From positions 38,641,863 through 38,705,862 of the forward strand of contig ML679962.1 of the NCBI GenBank assembly GCA_007922225.1: DNA of 64,000 bases, read 5' to 3'. The stretch is from Emydura subglobosa. Lineage: Eukaryota; Chordata; Testudines; Chelidae. The notes under the pieces were generated by a model. The model was not told the DNA's origin and did no database searches. It saw only the letters and a program-made list of their open reading frames with translations. Of the stretch, positions 36,290 to 48,169 are shown piece by piece. The translations under genes were made by a program, and so were the position numbers. How positions within the stretch are numbered: position 1 is the first letter of the stretch; every line of letters begins with the position of its first letter.

Positions 36290-37440
36290 CCTATGAATAC
36301 CTATCTAGGCAACAAAGGACATGGGAGCTGTGAAGTGTGTCAGAGAGAAGAATGGAAAAGTGTTCGTGGAAGATGGTGAAATCATTAGGAGATGGCAGCG
36401 AGTTTATGAAATCCCTGAGGGAAGTGTGTGCAGCTAACAACCTCACAAGACCTACTGCTCTGGTGGAGACTCCAGACAGTGCTAGAGATGATGAAATGTG
36501 GGAAGGCAGTGGGAGGGGACAGTGTACCAAGCAAGGCATTTAAAACATTCGGCCATGAGGAAGATGTAATGACCACAACCTTTTTTTAGCTTAATTCTCC
36601 ATACTGGAAAAATTCCCAATGAGTAGAGGAAGCGCACACTCCTGACTGGTCCCTATTGTCAAGCATAAAGCAGATGTGTAAGAATGCAGTAATTACTCAT
36701 CCATCAAGGCAACGAGTCACACGATGAAACCGTTGGAAAGAACTATTGAGAAAAGACTTCCAGAGGAAGTGGAGCAGCAAGGAATACACATGCAGCTCCA
36801 TTGAGCAGGCCAATGAGAAGGCAGTAAAACCAGATGATACAAAGTTAAAAGTCTGTAAATCAATTTAAATACCTTGGTTGAATATAGAGCCATGCTACGT
36901 ATGTGGATGCAGATGTTAGGACCCACATGAAGAATGCTTGGTGCAAATGGAGGGAGTTGACAGGAATTCTCTGAGATAAGAATATGCCAAGTAAACTAAA
37001 CAGCAAAGTATGTAAGATCGGTTTAGGCCAGCCATGGCATATGCTAGCCAGTGAGGAGAAAAGAGAACAACTAATTCACATTGGTGAAATGAGAATGCTC
37101 AGATGGACGCTGGGTAAGACAAGAGCTGATAGGCTACACAATGAAATGGAACGAGCCAGGATGCTGATACCCCATCACGGAAAAGCTGAATGAGTATCAA
37201 CTGAGATGGCTGAGTCATGTGAGACAACGAGAAACAGGATATGTTGGCCAGAAAGTATGAGAGCTGGTAGTCACTGGACCAAGACTATAAGGAAGACCTA
37301 GGAAAAAGTGGCTTGAGATGCTGACAGAGGACATAAAGAAGATTGATATCAACTTCCAAGATGCACTTGACAAGAATGCATGGAGATGAAGGACAAGAGT
37401 CACTGACCTTGGCTGACGAGAAGGCAAAGAAGAAGTCGTT
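36290..37440 (+). mobile_element. RTE-like LINE, decayed reverse transcriptase
   Basis: Translated in shifting plus frames: MMKCGKAVGGDSVPSKAF (about 36487-36543), LVPIVKHKADV, SSIKATSHTMKPLERTIEKR and LPEEVEQQGI (about 36650-36785). These are the fingers motifs (MKNGKA-GPD, LVPIYK-KGD, YR-IKL-SHTMK) of RTE-type reverse transcriptases. After an internal deletion that removed the YADD palm, the C-terminal region follows: WCKWRELTGI, NMPSKLNSKVCKI, GEMRMLRWTLGKTRADRLHNE and DIKKIDINFQDALDKNAWR. The set fits the RTE clade rather than CR1, whose motifs differ, or BovB. Many stops and shifts show old age. A CR1-like tail directly follows at 37435. Confidence 0.82.
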
Positions 37441-37500
37441 GTCCAGTAGGTCAGACTAGAGGATCGCAATGGACCCTTCTAGCCTTACCTATGAATCTAT
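37435..37500 (+). mobile_element. CR1-like 3' tail abutting the RTE fragment
   Basis: 'aggtcagactagaggatcgc' then 'cttctagccttacctatgaa' is a CR1 tail ending in the 'tatgaatctatg' repeat. It begins within a few bases of the RTE C-terminus. Confidence 0.75.
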
Positions 37501-37900
37501 GGGCTTGTCTTCACTGCAACAATTATCTCAAATTAGTACAATCAGGTTATTCCACTCTAGCTAGCCTAGCTCCAGTGAGTGATCACGCTGCAAAACACCA
37601 CCAGAGCCACACAGAGTACTTTGATTAGCAGCATGGAGTGACCAGATTAGTGTATAATGACTTGTAGTTGGAGCTGCTGCCATCCCCAAGGCATCATTGC
37701 CTCCAATGGCCCTGGAGCTTCCACCAACCCCCCAGGGGGATGTCTACACTGCAGCTGGAACTGAGCAGCCCAGCCTGGGCAGATAGACTTGTGCTGGCGG
37801 GCTCGCACTAGCTTGCTAAAAATAGCAGTGTGGATGTTGTGGAGCCTACGGGGTTGGGAGGGTTTGAGAGCCCATGCTCGTCGCCCTGTGTGCAGGCCCA
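37501..37900. mobile_element. Fragments of 'gtctacact' TIR elements
   Basis: 'gggcttgtcttcactgcaac' at 37501 and 'gatgtctacactgcagctgg' at 37738 resemble MITE termini used elsewhere in the window. 'tagcagtgtggatgttgtgg' near 37820 looks like the inner part of a palindromic element. I could not pair the ends cleanly, so the number of elements is unknown. Confidence 0.4.
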
Positions 37901-39365
37901 TCAGACACCCTAGTGGTTAGCCCCTCCCACTGCTCACGCTGCCACGTCTACTTTCTATTTTTAGCGTATTCGTTCAGTTGGGACTGGCACTGGTATGTCT
38001 CCTCAAGCTACTGGGAATCATGCCCCCAGCTCAAAGGGCCTACACAACCTAAGGACAGACTAATAATTGCACAATTTGGCCTTTTGGAAAGAACTGTTTT
38101 TTATGCTCTTAGTGTATTTCTAACTGTAAGAAAAAAATCTATATGTGCTGTGTGGATTGGTTCTTGACATGCACATCTGGACCAGATTTAGTACTACTGG
38201 GATTCAGTGCTCTATAAAGCTGCAGATTGGATTTTCTTTTATGAGAGAATTAATCAACAAGGAGAGAATAATATGCTGAAAGAAGAATTGAACCTTAGTT
38301 CACATACTAAGATGCCTATTTTTTTTCTTGGCTATTTACAACAATCCTAGAACTGCAAAGCTTTTATACAATCATGCTGAAAAAAAGTGTTTTTATTACC
38401 ACCTGCAAATACAACAAACTGAGGAACTGATCAGTTTTAAACTGTCAGGATGCCAGGCCTTGCTAAGAAATATTTACAGATCATTTTAGATAAATCCATT
38501 TCCACATTCTATCCACCTCATCTGTGGACTGAAGATGTATCTGTGCACTAGCTCTTGTAGAAATCAGCTCCATCTACATACCTGCTATGCATGATCCACA
38601 GAGATCCACAAAATAGCAAGCACAGTTATTGTGTAAAGGACAAAATGCTTTCATGAAGCTTTCAAAGCAGCATTCACATTATTTTAAAAATAACAGCCAA
38701 GATTCTCTGCTCCAGACAAGTTGTGCTTGGTGGAGCATGAGAGATGACGGAGAGAGACGGCTTTATCATTCCAACTCCCAGCACAAACTGGAACAGCCAG
38801 CAGAGCACCCAGCCACCCTTCTTTTTCCCCAGGAATGCCCCCACGCCAGACTGGTATATAGGCATCACCCAACGATTCCTACCTTTCACTGGGGTAGCAC
38901 AAAGTCACCAGAGTAGATGAGAATCAGGCCCAACATCTGCTATGAAAGTAGCTAGATGTCAGGAAGGGGCTAATTGCAGCAGCTTTCCAAGGCCAGCCAT
39001 TCACATCTATGTTGTGTATATATTTCCCTCTTGAAGGCTTTTCAAATTCAGTAGCATTGCCACATCAGCAGCATGCGTATTTAATTATGACCGAATGACC
39101 TCAGCAAAGTCTGATGCTAAGAACCTAGGAGATCCTTTCAGCCCAGACCTATCTCATGGCAGGGAGTCTGTTGTATTCATTTTGATGGAATAAATGGTCC
39201 CAAAGCATCAAAGATGTTAATGGGATCCTTTCACAGTCCAACATTAAACATCTTTAACCAAGGTTCAGGGTTCAATATACACAGACCTAAATCTCCTTTG
39301 TACCATGACAAACACACCATTAAAATTCCTTGTTAATCTTTTATTAAAGATAGAGAAAAAGGAAA
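37901..39365. other. Unassigned, no gene seen
   Basis: Mixed composition with short frames only. Confidence 0.3.
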
Positions 39366-39518
39366 AACGGCTACAGCATTTGCAATGTCAAGGATTAGTA
39401 ATTAGAGAGACAAAGTGGGTGAGGTAATACCTTCTAATGGACCAACTTCTGTTGGTCAGAGAGACAAGCTTTCAAGATTACCCAGAGCTCTTCTTCAGGT
39501 CTGGAAATGTACTCAGAG

Positions 39519-40226
39519 GCATGGGCTATACCAGAGAGTTTTGTTGACAAAAGTCACCTTTAGTCAACCAAACTGTGCTGGTGTACACACTGCCATCACC
39601 CCCCGCCGTCAAAACTGCCCTGTTTTTCCGACAAAATAAAACCACCTCAGTGGGAGGTGTAGATCTTTTGATGGCATAGCTAGGGCGAGGCAGCATCAGC
39701 GTAGACCCTGCATCCCCTTACAGCATAGAGGGGCTGTCATTCTTGTAGAGTGGTGAAATTGACAAGAAAGCCAGGGGGGCTGGTACCCGCGCCCACTTGG
39801 GAGCGGGGCGAGAAGCCCTGGATGCAGCAAGTCCGGAGTGGCTGGTTCCCACCTCCTGGCGAGCTGTAGGCTGCTACAGTCTGGTTCCCAGCTGTGAGCC
39901 AGGACTGGGCGAGCCGCAGGCTGCAGCAGCCCAGCTCAAAGACGGGACTGGACAAGCCGTAGGCTGCTGCAGCCCAGCTACTGGCTACAAGCCAGGTCAC
40001 GGGCGGCTGCCGCCTGGCTCTCAGCTTAGACCGGGGAGGGGAGAAGACCCCACACGGCTGCCCCAGCTCCTGGCTGGGACCTGGAAGGAGGGAAGCCCAC
40101 AGGGAGCCCAGGAGCCCGTGGGCTCTCAGGTCCCCAAACTGTCCTTTAGGTTGGTGGAAATAATTATAGTGGTGGCTGTAAATCGACATATCTTATGTCG
40201 ACTTATTTTTTTAGTGTAGACAAGGC
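39519..40226. mobile_element. 708-bp TIR DNA transposon nested in the Penelope element
   Basis: It interrupts the Penelope sequence between 'tactcagag' and 'gtgtcacagc', which are contiguous in related copies as I recall them. Flanking 'cagag' occurs at 39514-39518 and 40227-40231. The left end 'gcatgggctatacca' and the reverse complement of the right end 'ggccttgtctacacta' form loose TIRs. Inside are 'gttttgttgacaaaagtcac' and a GC-rich minisatellite. No transposase frame. The superfamily is not settled (Harbinger or hAT). Confidence 0.75.
39858..40012. repeat. GC-rich minisatellite, about three units of 44-51 bp
   Basis: Each unit carries 'gag/agcYgYaggctgct-cag' followed by a diverged 'ccagct...gggactgg' part. 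The units sit inside the nested TIR element. They create long spurious open frames on both strands. Confidence 0.6.
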
Positions 40227-40905
40227 CAGAGTGTCACAGCTAAGTACACGGTGGAACAGATTGTTTAGTATAAGGTAGTTAGCACATATTTCAGAGGATC
40301 ATTCAAGGTGAAGTAGCCTGTTAACACCTCTCCAGTCATTGGGGGAGAAGGAGAAAAACAGCTGCGGGGAGGAGTGGGTTATAGACTGTTGTAATAAACC
40401 ATAAATCCAGTGTCTCTGTTCAGTCCATGATTTTTAATGTCTAGCACAATTATGTATTTAAGCGCTAGGCTTGTCTTTTGAAGGTGTTGTGCCGGTTTTG
40501 TGTGCAGACGAAGACTGAGCGGTCAGATACAGAGTGATCGCTTTGTGAGAAGCATTCACTCACAGGTGATGTGAGGTTTGTCTTTTATCATTTTTCTGTG
40601 TGAGCTCATTCCAGAGTGTAAGGATTGTCTGGTTTCACCCACACCGGTGTTATTGGGGAAATTTGGTGCGCTGGATGAGGTACACCACATGTTCAGATAG
40701 GCATGTGTAGGCCCCATGGATCTTGAAAGGTACATTGTGGGGAAGCGATGTTCGTTGTAGAAGCAGGGATATGCTTCATGTTTTGCATCTGTTCTTCTGG
40801 CAGGGTTTGGTGGTGCTTTGAGTTGGTGTGTCCTGGTCTGTGGGGAGCTTGCTGCTAATGTGCTGAAGAAGGCTGGGGGGTAGTTTGAAGGTCAGAAGAG
40901 GGGGT

Positions 40906-41338
40906 TCAGCAAAGATTTCTTTCAGGATGTGGTCTCCATGTTGTAATTATTCGATGCCATATCATAATATGATTCTCTGGTGGAGTGTCTTTGTTTTTGG
41001 TTTTAAGTTTTTTAAGGTTTATACCCCAGACTTCCTCCTTGTAGCATATTCTGTGGTATCTGAGTGCCTGGCTGTAGATAACAGATGTCTTGGTGTGTTT
41101 GGGGTGGTTACTGGATCTGTGAAGGTAGGTGTGGTGATATCTGTATATAGTGATGTGAAGGGTTCCACTGCTGAAGCTGACTGTGGTGTCCAGGAAGTCG
41201 ATGCTAGTGTGGGAATGTTCCAAAGAGAATTTAATGGATGCGGGAAGGCTGTTGAAGTTGCAGTGGAAATTTAGAAACTTCATCAATGGAAGACAGCCCG
41301 ATGGTGTTAAAGTAGATTTCAGGGTTTCAAGAGACAGC
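40906..41338 (-). pseudogene. Penelope-like reverse transcriptase, post-palm fragment
   Basis: The frame reads SGCLPLMKFLNFHCNFN, TSIDFLDTTVSFSSGTLHIT, IYRYHHTYLHRSSNHPKHTK and TSVIYSQALRYHRICYKEE. The pattern 'I-FLD-TV...L-T-IYRK-TD...YL-SSNHP-HTK-SI-YSQALR-RRIC' is diagnostic of Penelope/Neptune-type reverse transcriptases just after the YADD motif. YADD itself lies beyond the truncation point. The KPTD segment is altered (YRYHHTYLH). The frame stops at 40906, and further downstream coding (GIY-YIG linker region) is present only as broken fragments, for example QDPWGLHMPI near 40700. Confidence 0.9.
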
Positions 41339-41349
41339 AACGGCGGCAG

Positions 41350-42395
41350 CCAGGAAGGTAAAGATCACTCTTTCAACTTCTCTCAGTCAGCTAGCATCCC
41401 GGCCTGATTTCCCCCTCACAAAATCATTTCTTTTCAAGACAGCAGAAGGGAGTGATGGGTGAAATAGCCCAGCCCCTCGATATTTTGTCCACCAATTAGG
41501 CCAAATTTCCAACACATCGATTTTAGCAAACTGATTTCCATTCCCACACTTATTTTGTTTGCCAGGCATGATCTTAACACAATCCTTGTGTTATATATAA
41601 GGAAGCCTTTTTGTTTGTACTAAATCACTTTTTCCCCCATCAACATTTATTGTTGTAGGTCATTGTGACAATTTATAAACTTTCTGTCACCTTTCACAAC
41701 AAACAATTAGGGTAAATTTGCATGCCCAATTATCGAAATGACTCACAATAGTATTGTGTCCTTAATGCGTGTACAACCAATAGAATACACAGTCTTAGAA
41801 TTGCTACAGTGTGAATCAGAGCTAGTTTCAGTGCTGAGTTTAACACAAACTTTGTCATAGTGAATGATCAGAGGATGTGATATCATGGAATAAGTGTATT
41901 TCACTATCTTCTTTACTTCTCAGCATGGATTTATTCAGCTCCTTGGTACTGAAAATAGTTCAATTAGCAATTTCTAGCTCTTTGGGACATGAAACCAAGT
42001 TACAGAGAAAGTGAAGAAAGGTGTATAGGAGAGACATCACTGCAGGAGAAGCAAATGCCAGGGAACAACTAAAGGAAAACATATTAGTGAATTACTATGG
42101 CTAGCACAATATTCCCAACAATAAGATACAACTATTAAACAGATACTGAAAACAAACTGATTAGATCAGTTGATTTTTGGCTGGGCATTGAAAACAGTTC
42201 ATTGAAATCATATATTTTAAAGGCTGTATTCTCAGCTCTGATAAAGCCAACTGCTCCCTTGATCTGCAGCACCAGATCATCTGGGATTTTTAGGGAAATA
42301 ATTTTAGCGTTGCCAGCCTTTACCCACAGAACAATCTAGACACCATTTCCTGAGCAGCCCAGTGTCACTGACCCTTGACAGCTTCCTCCCTCTAG
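41350..42395. other. Unassigned AT-rich stretch
   Basis: No recognised repeat or gene. Confidence 0.3.
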
Positions 42396-42397
42396 AA

Positions 42398-42672
42398 TTC
42401 ATATTCTTGGACTTTAAGGGGGCAGAAAAGAGCAGTATGACCACTTAGTCTGACCTCTGGATAACAGTGACCACACAACCTCACCCAGCAATCCCTTCAT
42501 CAAGCCCAGAACTTCTAGTCAAGCTACAGGGACCTTTCAGGAAGAGATAGCGAATCTTTGAATTAAATACTTCGAGCGATGGGGATCCACCACATTCCTT
42601 GATAAGATGTTCCCATGGCTATTTCCCTCATTGCTAAATATATACTCCCTATTTACAGTTTGAATTTATGGT
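42398..42672 (-). mobile_element. CR1 3' end
   Basis: The plus strand reads 'tatgaccacttagtctgacc', 'aacctcacccagcaatccct', 'gatggggatccaccacattc' and 'tacagtttgaatttat', the reverse of a CR1 3' tail and the end of ORF2. It is 5'-truncated. Confidence 0.85.
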
Positions 42673-42921
42673 GGGACATCCCAACACTGGGCAGCTTAGT
42701 AGAAAGGGATAACAGGCAAATAGCCTTGCAGAAGAAGGACCTTTAACATGTAAACAATTTTGATATGCTGGTGAAACTCTTAGGTTATTGAATGAAATGC
42801 AAATGCAGTTGGTTTTTTAATCTAACGGCTGCTGGAATTCAGTGTCTGTCAGGATCAAATCCACATTTTTATTTTTTATCCATATTGGTGCACTACTGGA
42901 CCATAGCCACAGAAAACCTCC

Positions 42922-42942
42922 TAGTCAGTCAGTCAGTCAGTC
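42922..42942. repeat. AGTC tetranucleotide microsatellite
   Basis: Five uninterrupted 'agtc' units. Confidence 0.9.
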
Positions 42943-43359
42943 TCCGCTATCCTTGACACTTGCTCTCTCTACCCTTAGGCAAGACAAATGGAAGTTTTTC
43001 TAAGCACAGGCATATCACCTATTAAGCCACAGCCCCACCCCCTGAGAGCTCTGTGTTTCTTCTCACATGAAATGTGTTGGCAACACCCTCTCCCTTCTGC
43101 TGCAAGGCAGCTTGTTTGATGTGGCTGAAGCTTGCTTTTAAAGGGCAAGGGGCAACTTCGTGGACTAAACAGCGCATCTGCTGCTTTGTGTATTTTACAG
43201 TTATTTTTTTGCCAGGCATCAGGTAGCATCTACTAAGTAGATCACAGGAGATGAGGAACACGCTACATAAATAAATACTAAACTAGGTTTTATTTTAATA
43301 TTATTAGGCATTTAGTTACAAACTCAACATCAAGCTCATTTTGTGAGAAAAAACACCAC

Positions 43360-43621
43360 ATTTATTGAATTATTAGCTCTAAAATGGACAATTTTTCAAT
43401 GAAAATAACCCATTTCCAAGCAAAATAATTGGCACATTCACAAACAAATGGCTTCAAAACTCACACGCTTCAAATGTCACATTTTCGACATGGAAATGGC
43501 CATTTTGTCAATTTCATAGGCAAGTAACATTTGATGGATGAGATTTTGATATGAAACCACAAATATATAATGCAACTTTTCATTGGGGGGGAAAAAAAAA
43601 GCTGGATTCACACAGCTCTAA
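43360..43621 (-). repeat. AT-rich repeat family copy
   Basis: Rich in 'attttt', 'gaaaat' and 'cattttgtcaatttc' words and ending 'cacagctctaac', the reverse of the family's conserved 'ttagagctg' start. Confidence 0.5.
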
Positions 43622-44804
43622 CTAGACCAAAGAGCCTCATAAACTACTGACTCCATGGGAAGTTGTTGCCAGCATGCCTGGCCACACGGTATCTAAGATA
43701 CAGTTGCCGCAACACAAAGTCACAGAACTAGAGCCAGACTCTTGTGTTACAAGTCATCAATAGCTTTCACTGTTTGGTGAGTGGATCGCCAGCAGTTGGG
43801 CTTGCTGCAGCGCGGTTCTAATGGCTACTATCATCACACTGAATTGATCACATATAATCCAGCATGAAAGCACTTGTTTTGAATCAATACAGGAAATTAT
43901 TCAGAGGATGCTCGGTAAAAGAACAGTTTTTCCTGCAGGGTTAGGGAAACAGACAGGGCAAGTTTAAACCTGGGATCTGCCGTATGTCAGCGCTCTCCTA
44001 ATAGATATCCCACTAACCTATCTTTAAAGGAATATTTGAGTTGTGACTAGTATATGTTTTTTAAAATCAGATCAATAATGATTCACTTGCACAATGCACC
44101 AGTGACCTGCATACATTTGTTTTAAAATAACCAAAGCCCTTGTTTAAGGTAAAAAGAGGGTTTAGAGCTATTTTACATTATTAATAATGCTTTTTTATGA
44201 ATCAAGAATGCTTTTCCTTCTCCTGTTCTGTAGAATAAATCTGCTCCCTGACAGAAAAAGACTTCTAGAATGCTAGATTTCAGCCCAGAGCAATTGTTTC
44301 TAACTACATTATATATTTCTGAAATGGGTGGTTTTTAAAGACCATTCAAACTCTTCATTTCCGTAACGGGCACTGGTATGAAATTCTTGCTCTTGATGGT
44401 GTCAACACATTTGCTACTGGTAATTTCTTGGACAGAACAGCAACTTATGAACAACAAAAATAATTGCATGTGTATTTGGGTTCCATAAGCCTACACATTA
44501 ATAGGTGCCTAACCTAGTTCAATGGAAACAAAATGTAGGAGACTAATGAATATTTCACCAAAGCATGGAAAAGGGAAAATAGAAGACAAATGTATTGCAA
44601 TATATGGCCCAGGAAAGATTATTTTAATGATTTCTATAGCAAGTTGCTAACCTCGGATCTGCATTCACGCTACAGTTCCGTGTCAGACCCCAAATCAGAA
44701 GGAGCCCACTTTCAAATTCCAATTCAGCTAGAGCTGAAATCTCATGGGAACATGACATCATAAATTCTAAACAAATAAATTGTAGTTACCCAAATGGATC
44801 AGAG

Positions 44805-44885
44805 CGTGCACCCAAAATTTAGAAAATTTGGAATTTTGGAAAAAAGTTGCAAATTTGAAGGAAAATTTTCCAAATTTCAAATAAT
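44805..44885. repeat. AT-rich repeat, short copy
   Basis: 'aaaatttagaaaatttggaa' and 'gaaaattttccaaatttcaa' form near-palindromic AAATTT blocks like those in the longer copies. Confidence 0.4.
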
Positions 44886-46242
44886 CAATACTTGAGAAAA
44901 ATCAGAGTTTACCTGTAATCCGATAAACAACAACAGGTCCTGGATAGATCCATCATTTTTTATGGAAACCTCGAAAATGGTTCCCAAAAATGTGGCACAG
45001 TCACACCCAAGCGAATAGCAGAATCCCAGCTTTATTTCAGCCTTTAAACCAACCATCGAAGACTGATGCACCAGCCCTGTCTCCAAACACCATCTCCTCA
45101 GCCCACCTATAATTCTTACTTTAGAAAAAGCTATAACCAGAGTGATATCAGCTGTCAAAGAATTAAGCTGAGCAAGATGGAAGGAACTGACATTTCCCAC
45201 TAGAAAGTCAGAGACATAATGGGAGGTGTTTGTGTTTGGATGGAAACTGAAAAACAATTCCAGCAAACACTGCTCACTTGCTCTCTGAGCACCATCAGCA
45301 GAATCATATTTTCAGGCATTGCAGTTTTGTGTAGGCTGCTGCCACCTTTCAAATCATATAATAATGGCTTTTCAGCTCCATATTACACTGGGCACTGCTT
45401 TTTTAAACACCTTTTGATTGTCTTTAATTCAATACCCTCTCCTGTTCCCTCATTTTTTTTATTTTATTTTCATCCAGCTCATTCTTTTGCAGAATTTCCT
45501 GGGTAGTTCACTTTGAAACAATGGTGTGGTTGATTATATGCTGTGTTTTTTAATCTGATGAACTGCTTGTTTCTTTGCTCTGTCTCATGCTTTCTTTATT
45601 CCATTCCCTATAACCCACAGTGTAATTGAAAAACTATCCATACTGTGAACCCTAAATTCTATTTATGTATTATTCATATTTAAAATAACATAGGCTACAC
45701 TGAACACAAGTACCAGCCACATTAGGGTGTCACAAAGATCATTAATGTTAGTGAAACACTTCCAAGTCACTAAATCAAGGTAAAATACAGTCATTAGTAT
45801 CTCCCAAAGGTATGATTCTGTTTGTCATTCAAACATCATTTGCTTTGATTTTGTGACTTTGTCTTAGTGACCCATAAAGTCTTTTTCTTCCAGTGAGGTT
45901 TAGCTATTTATTATGAATGCAAAAATCTCACAAGAAGTGAGAATGCAACTTACACCTGCTCCTGGCAAACCTGCTGGGAATGTTTTTTAAAAAAAAACAG
46001 GCTCCGTTTGTTCTTTCCAAAATCTGACAAATGAAGGCAGGCCTGAGCCTACAGTTTCTCCTGCATGGGCAGGCACAAGGACCCATCTGTTTGGAACTAG
46101 ACATAAAATCCTGCTCTGACTGTGGTTTCAATTAGGCACTTCATGGTAGTAACTGGAAAATGAAGCACTGACTTATGTGGAGGAAAGGACTTTAATGAAT
46201 ACAATATCTGTAGGTGCATTCAGTCTTTTACCACAGGTTTTT

Positions 46243-46346
46243 GGTTTGGTGTTGGGTTTTTTTTTTGTTTTGTTTTGTTGGGGTTTTTTGTTTTTTTGTT
46301 TTTTTTTGGAGGGGGGGGGAAGGAGGGGAGGAGTTGGGTTTTTTTG
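46243..46346. repeat. T/G-rich low-complexity tract
   Basis: Long T runs broken by single G's, then a G run. It generates spurious frames on both strands. Confidence 0.9.
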
Positions 46347-46989
46347 GTAAAACAAAGCAAAATGACACTTGTTACCACAAAACTGTGATCTTACAATCCA
46401 TTACTACATGAAAAATCCTCCTTTTCACCTAGGATTCTGAGTGAAGTGTCCTTTAAAGGGATGTCATCAACTTGAAAAGCCCCATTTCTGTGTGTCAACC
46501 TGTGTATATTCTGACGTTACTAACAACACTTAAGATTGCTACAACTGAAAGAAGTCAGCGGAGAAGAGAAAAGAAGAGAAGAGAAGACACCCCTCCCCCC
46601 TTTTTTTTTTCCTCATTCATTTTGTGCACTTGACCAGGACAGGTTGGCTTGACTGTTTCCCCTGTAGAGTCAGTTAGCTAGTCAGTTTCTCTCTTTGAAA
46701 GAGACCTTTTCAACATAAGGAAGCCATCTAAACATTTATACAGTTTTTTAAAAGAAATATTTAAAAATTCAAGGCATTCTGTTTCAAGGCTGCTCTCTCA
46801 GAAGATGAATATTTAAGATATTAGTTAATATATAATAATACAAGCTGACATTGTCACTTTAATCACTGTGTATTAGAGCAATCCTATACAATGGCATCTG
46901 GATCACAGTATCACGGCACTGTAAAAGTACATGATTTTGTACTTCATGGGCCGGCTTGAAAGCCATTCAAGTCAATGGTTCAAAGCTAC

Positions 46990-47765
46990 ACAGCTTTTAA
47001 GGCCAGAAGGAGCCATTCTTCCTTCTCACATCTGACCTCCTGCATAGCACAAGCCAGAGAATTTCATCCAGAGATTTCTAGATCAACCCCATAATTTCTG
47101 AATCAGCTAGAACGTCTCTTTTAGAAAGACATATTATCTTAATTTACAGACTTCAAGTGATAGAGAATCCACCATGTTCCTAGGTAAGTTGCTGGTTAAT
47201 GACCCTCACAAAAAAGTGTATACAAAAAAGTGTATCTTATTCCTAGTCTTATAATAGCTTCAGCTTCCAACCATTGAATCATGTTCTTCTGCTTTGTCCA
47301 CTAGACTAATGAGCCCTGGAATATCAGCATTCTCCTCATGTATGTACTTTCAGACTTGAGTGAGTCAACTCTTAATTTTTTTTAATCTAAATAGAACTTC
47401 TTCAATCTCTCACTATAGGCTTATTTTTCAGACCTCGTGTCTTTCTCGTTGGTCTTTTTTGACCCCTTTCCAGTTTGTCAACATTTTTTTCGATATTTAG
47501 ACATCAGACCTCAACACATTACCTGTTAATGGTCTTATCAATACTGCATACAGAGCAGTCCCACACCCTTACTCCTACTCGACATACCCCTGCCTATGCA
47601 TCCAAGGAGCATGTTAGCTCTCTTGGCAACCACATAAAACTGGGAGCTTGTGGTCATTTGGTTTGCACCATGATCCCCAAGTCCTTTTCAGAGTCACCAC
47701 ATTCTAGAATATAATCCCCATCCTGCAAATGTAACCTACATTCTTTGGTGCTCAGCAGCATGAAA
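46990..47765 (-). mobile_element. CR1 LINE, 3' half of ORF2 and tail
   Basis: The plus strand shows 'aggccagaaggagccattct', 'catctgacctcctgcatagc', 'tagagaatccaccatgttcc' and 'cttggcaaccacataaaact', all reverse CR1. It is heavily mutated and 5'-truncated. A short 'caaaaaagtgtata' duplication sits near 47208-47236. Confidence 0.88.
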
Positions 47766-48165
47766 GCAGAATCTGCACCAAATACAATTGTTTATTTTAA
47801 TTTCATGCAATAAGTTAAAAAACAACAACAAAAACAACCTGGCCGACACTATGCAAAGGGTGCCTTTTTAGACTGACTAGATTTCCTTTGGGTTTTTATT
47901 GTTTCCTTTTAGAATTTTACAAATGTAAATGGCAGCTGCAAAATAACATAAAAAGAGAGAGAGAAAAAAGTCCAACTTTGTTCTATCCATCTCTCTGATC
48001 TCATCCCTCCCAACAGAACACAACTTCTCTATGCACCTCCACACCCTCTCTCCTACCTTCTCCCCTGGTAACCACCTCTCCATGCCTTCTTTCATGCTGC
48101 TCCAATGTGTGGGGGACACGTCCAATGCACCAATGCCATTCTTTTATCATACAGTATTAAAAGCC
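47766..48165. other. Unassigned, no gene seen
   Basis: Short frames only. Confidence 0.3.
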
Positions 48166-48169
48166 AATC

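Larger units (their letters stand above)
39377..41338 (-). mobile_element. Penelope-like element, 5'-truncated
   Basis: The left (3') end contains 'ttagagagacaaagtgggtg' and 'ggaccaacttctgttggtca'. The right (5') end is truncated inside the reverse transcriptase. Flanks 'aacggctacag' (39366-39376) and 'aacggcggcag' (41339-41349) match at 9 of 11 positions and fit a target duplication. A 708-bp TIR element is inserted at 39519-40226. Penelope-like elements encode a telomerase-related reverse transcriptase, usually followed by a GIY-YIG nuclease. Only post-palm reverse transcriptase text and broken downstream coding remain. Confidence 0.88.
42943..46984. other. Unassigned AT-rich 4 kb
   Basis: No gene recognised. 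Contains AT-rich repeat copies (43360-43621, 44805-44885), a T/G-rich low-complexity run (46243-46346) and a purine-rich patch near 46560. Confidence 0.3.

Noticed and set aside
39737..40219. Opposed 150- and 140-codon frames on both strands
   Set aside because: Both are produced by the GC-rich minisatellite inside a TIR element. Their repetitive composition explains the lack of stops.
46173..46411. Frames of 60-65 codons on both strands at the T/G-rich tract
   Set aside because: Artefacts of homopolymer runs (Phe/Lys/Pro-rich translations).
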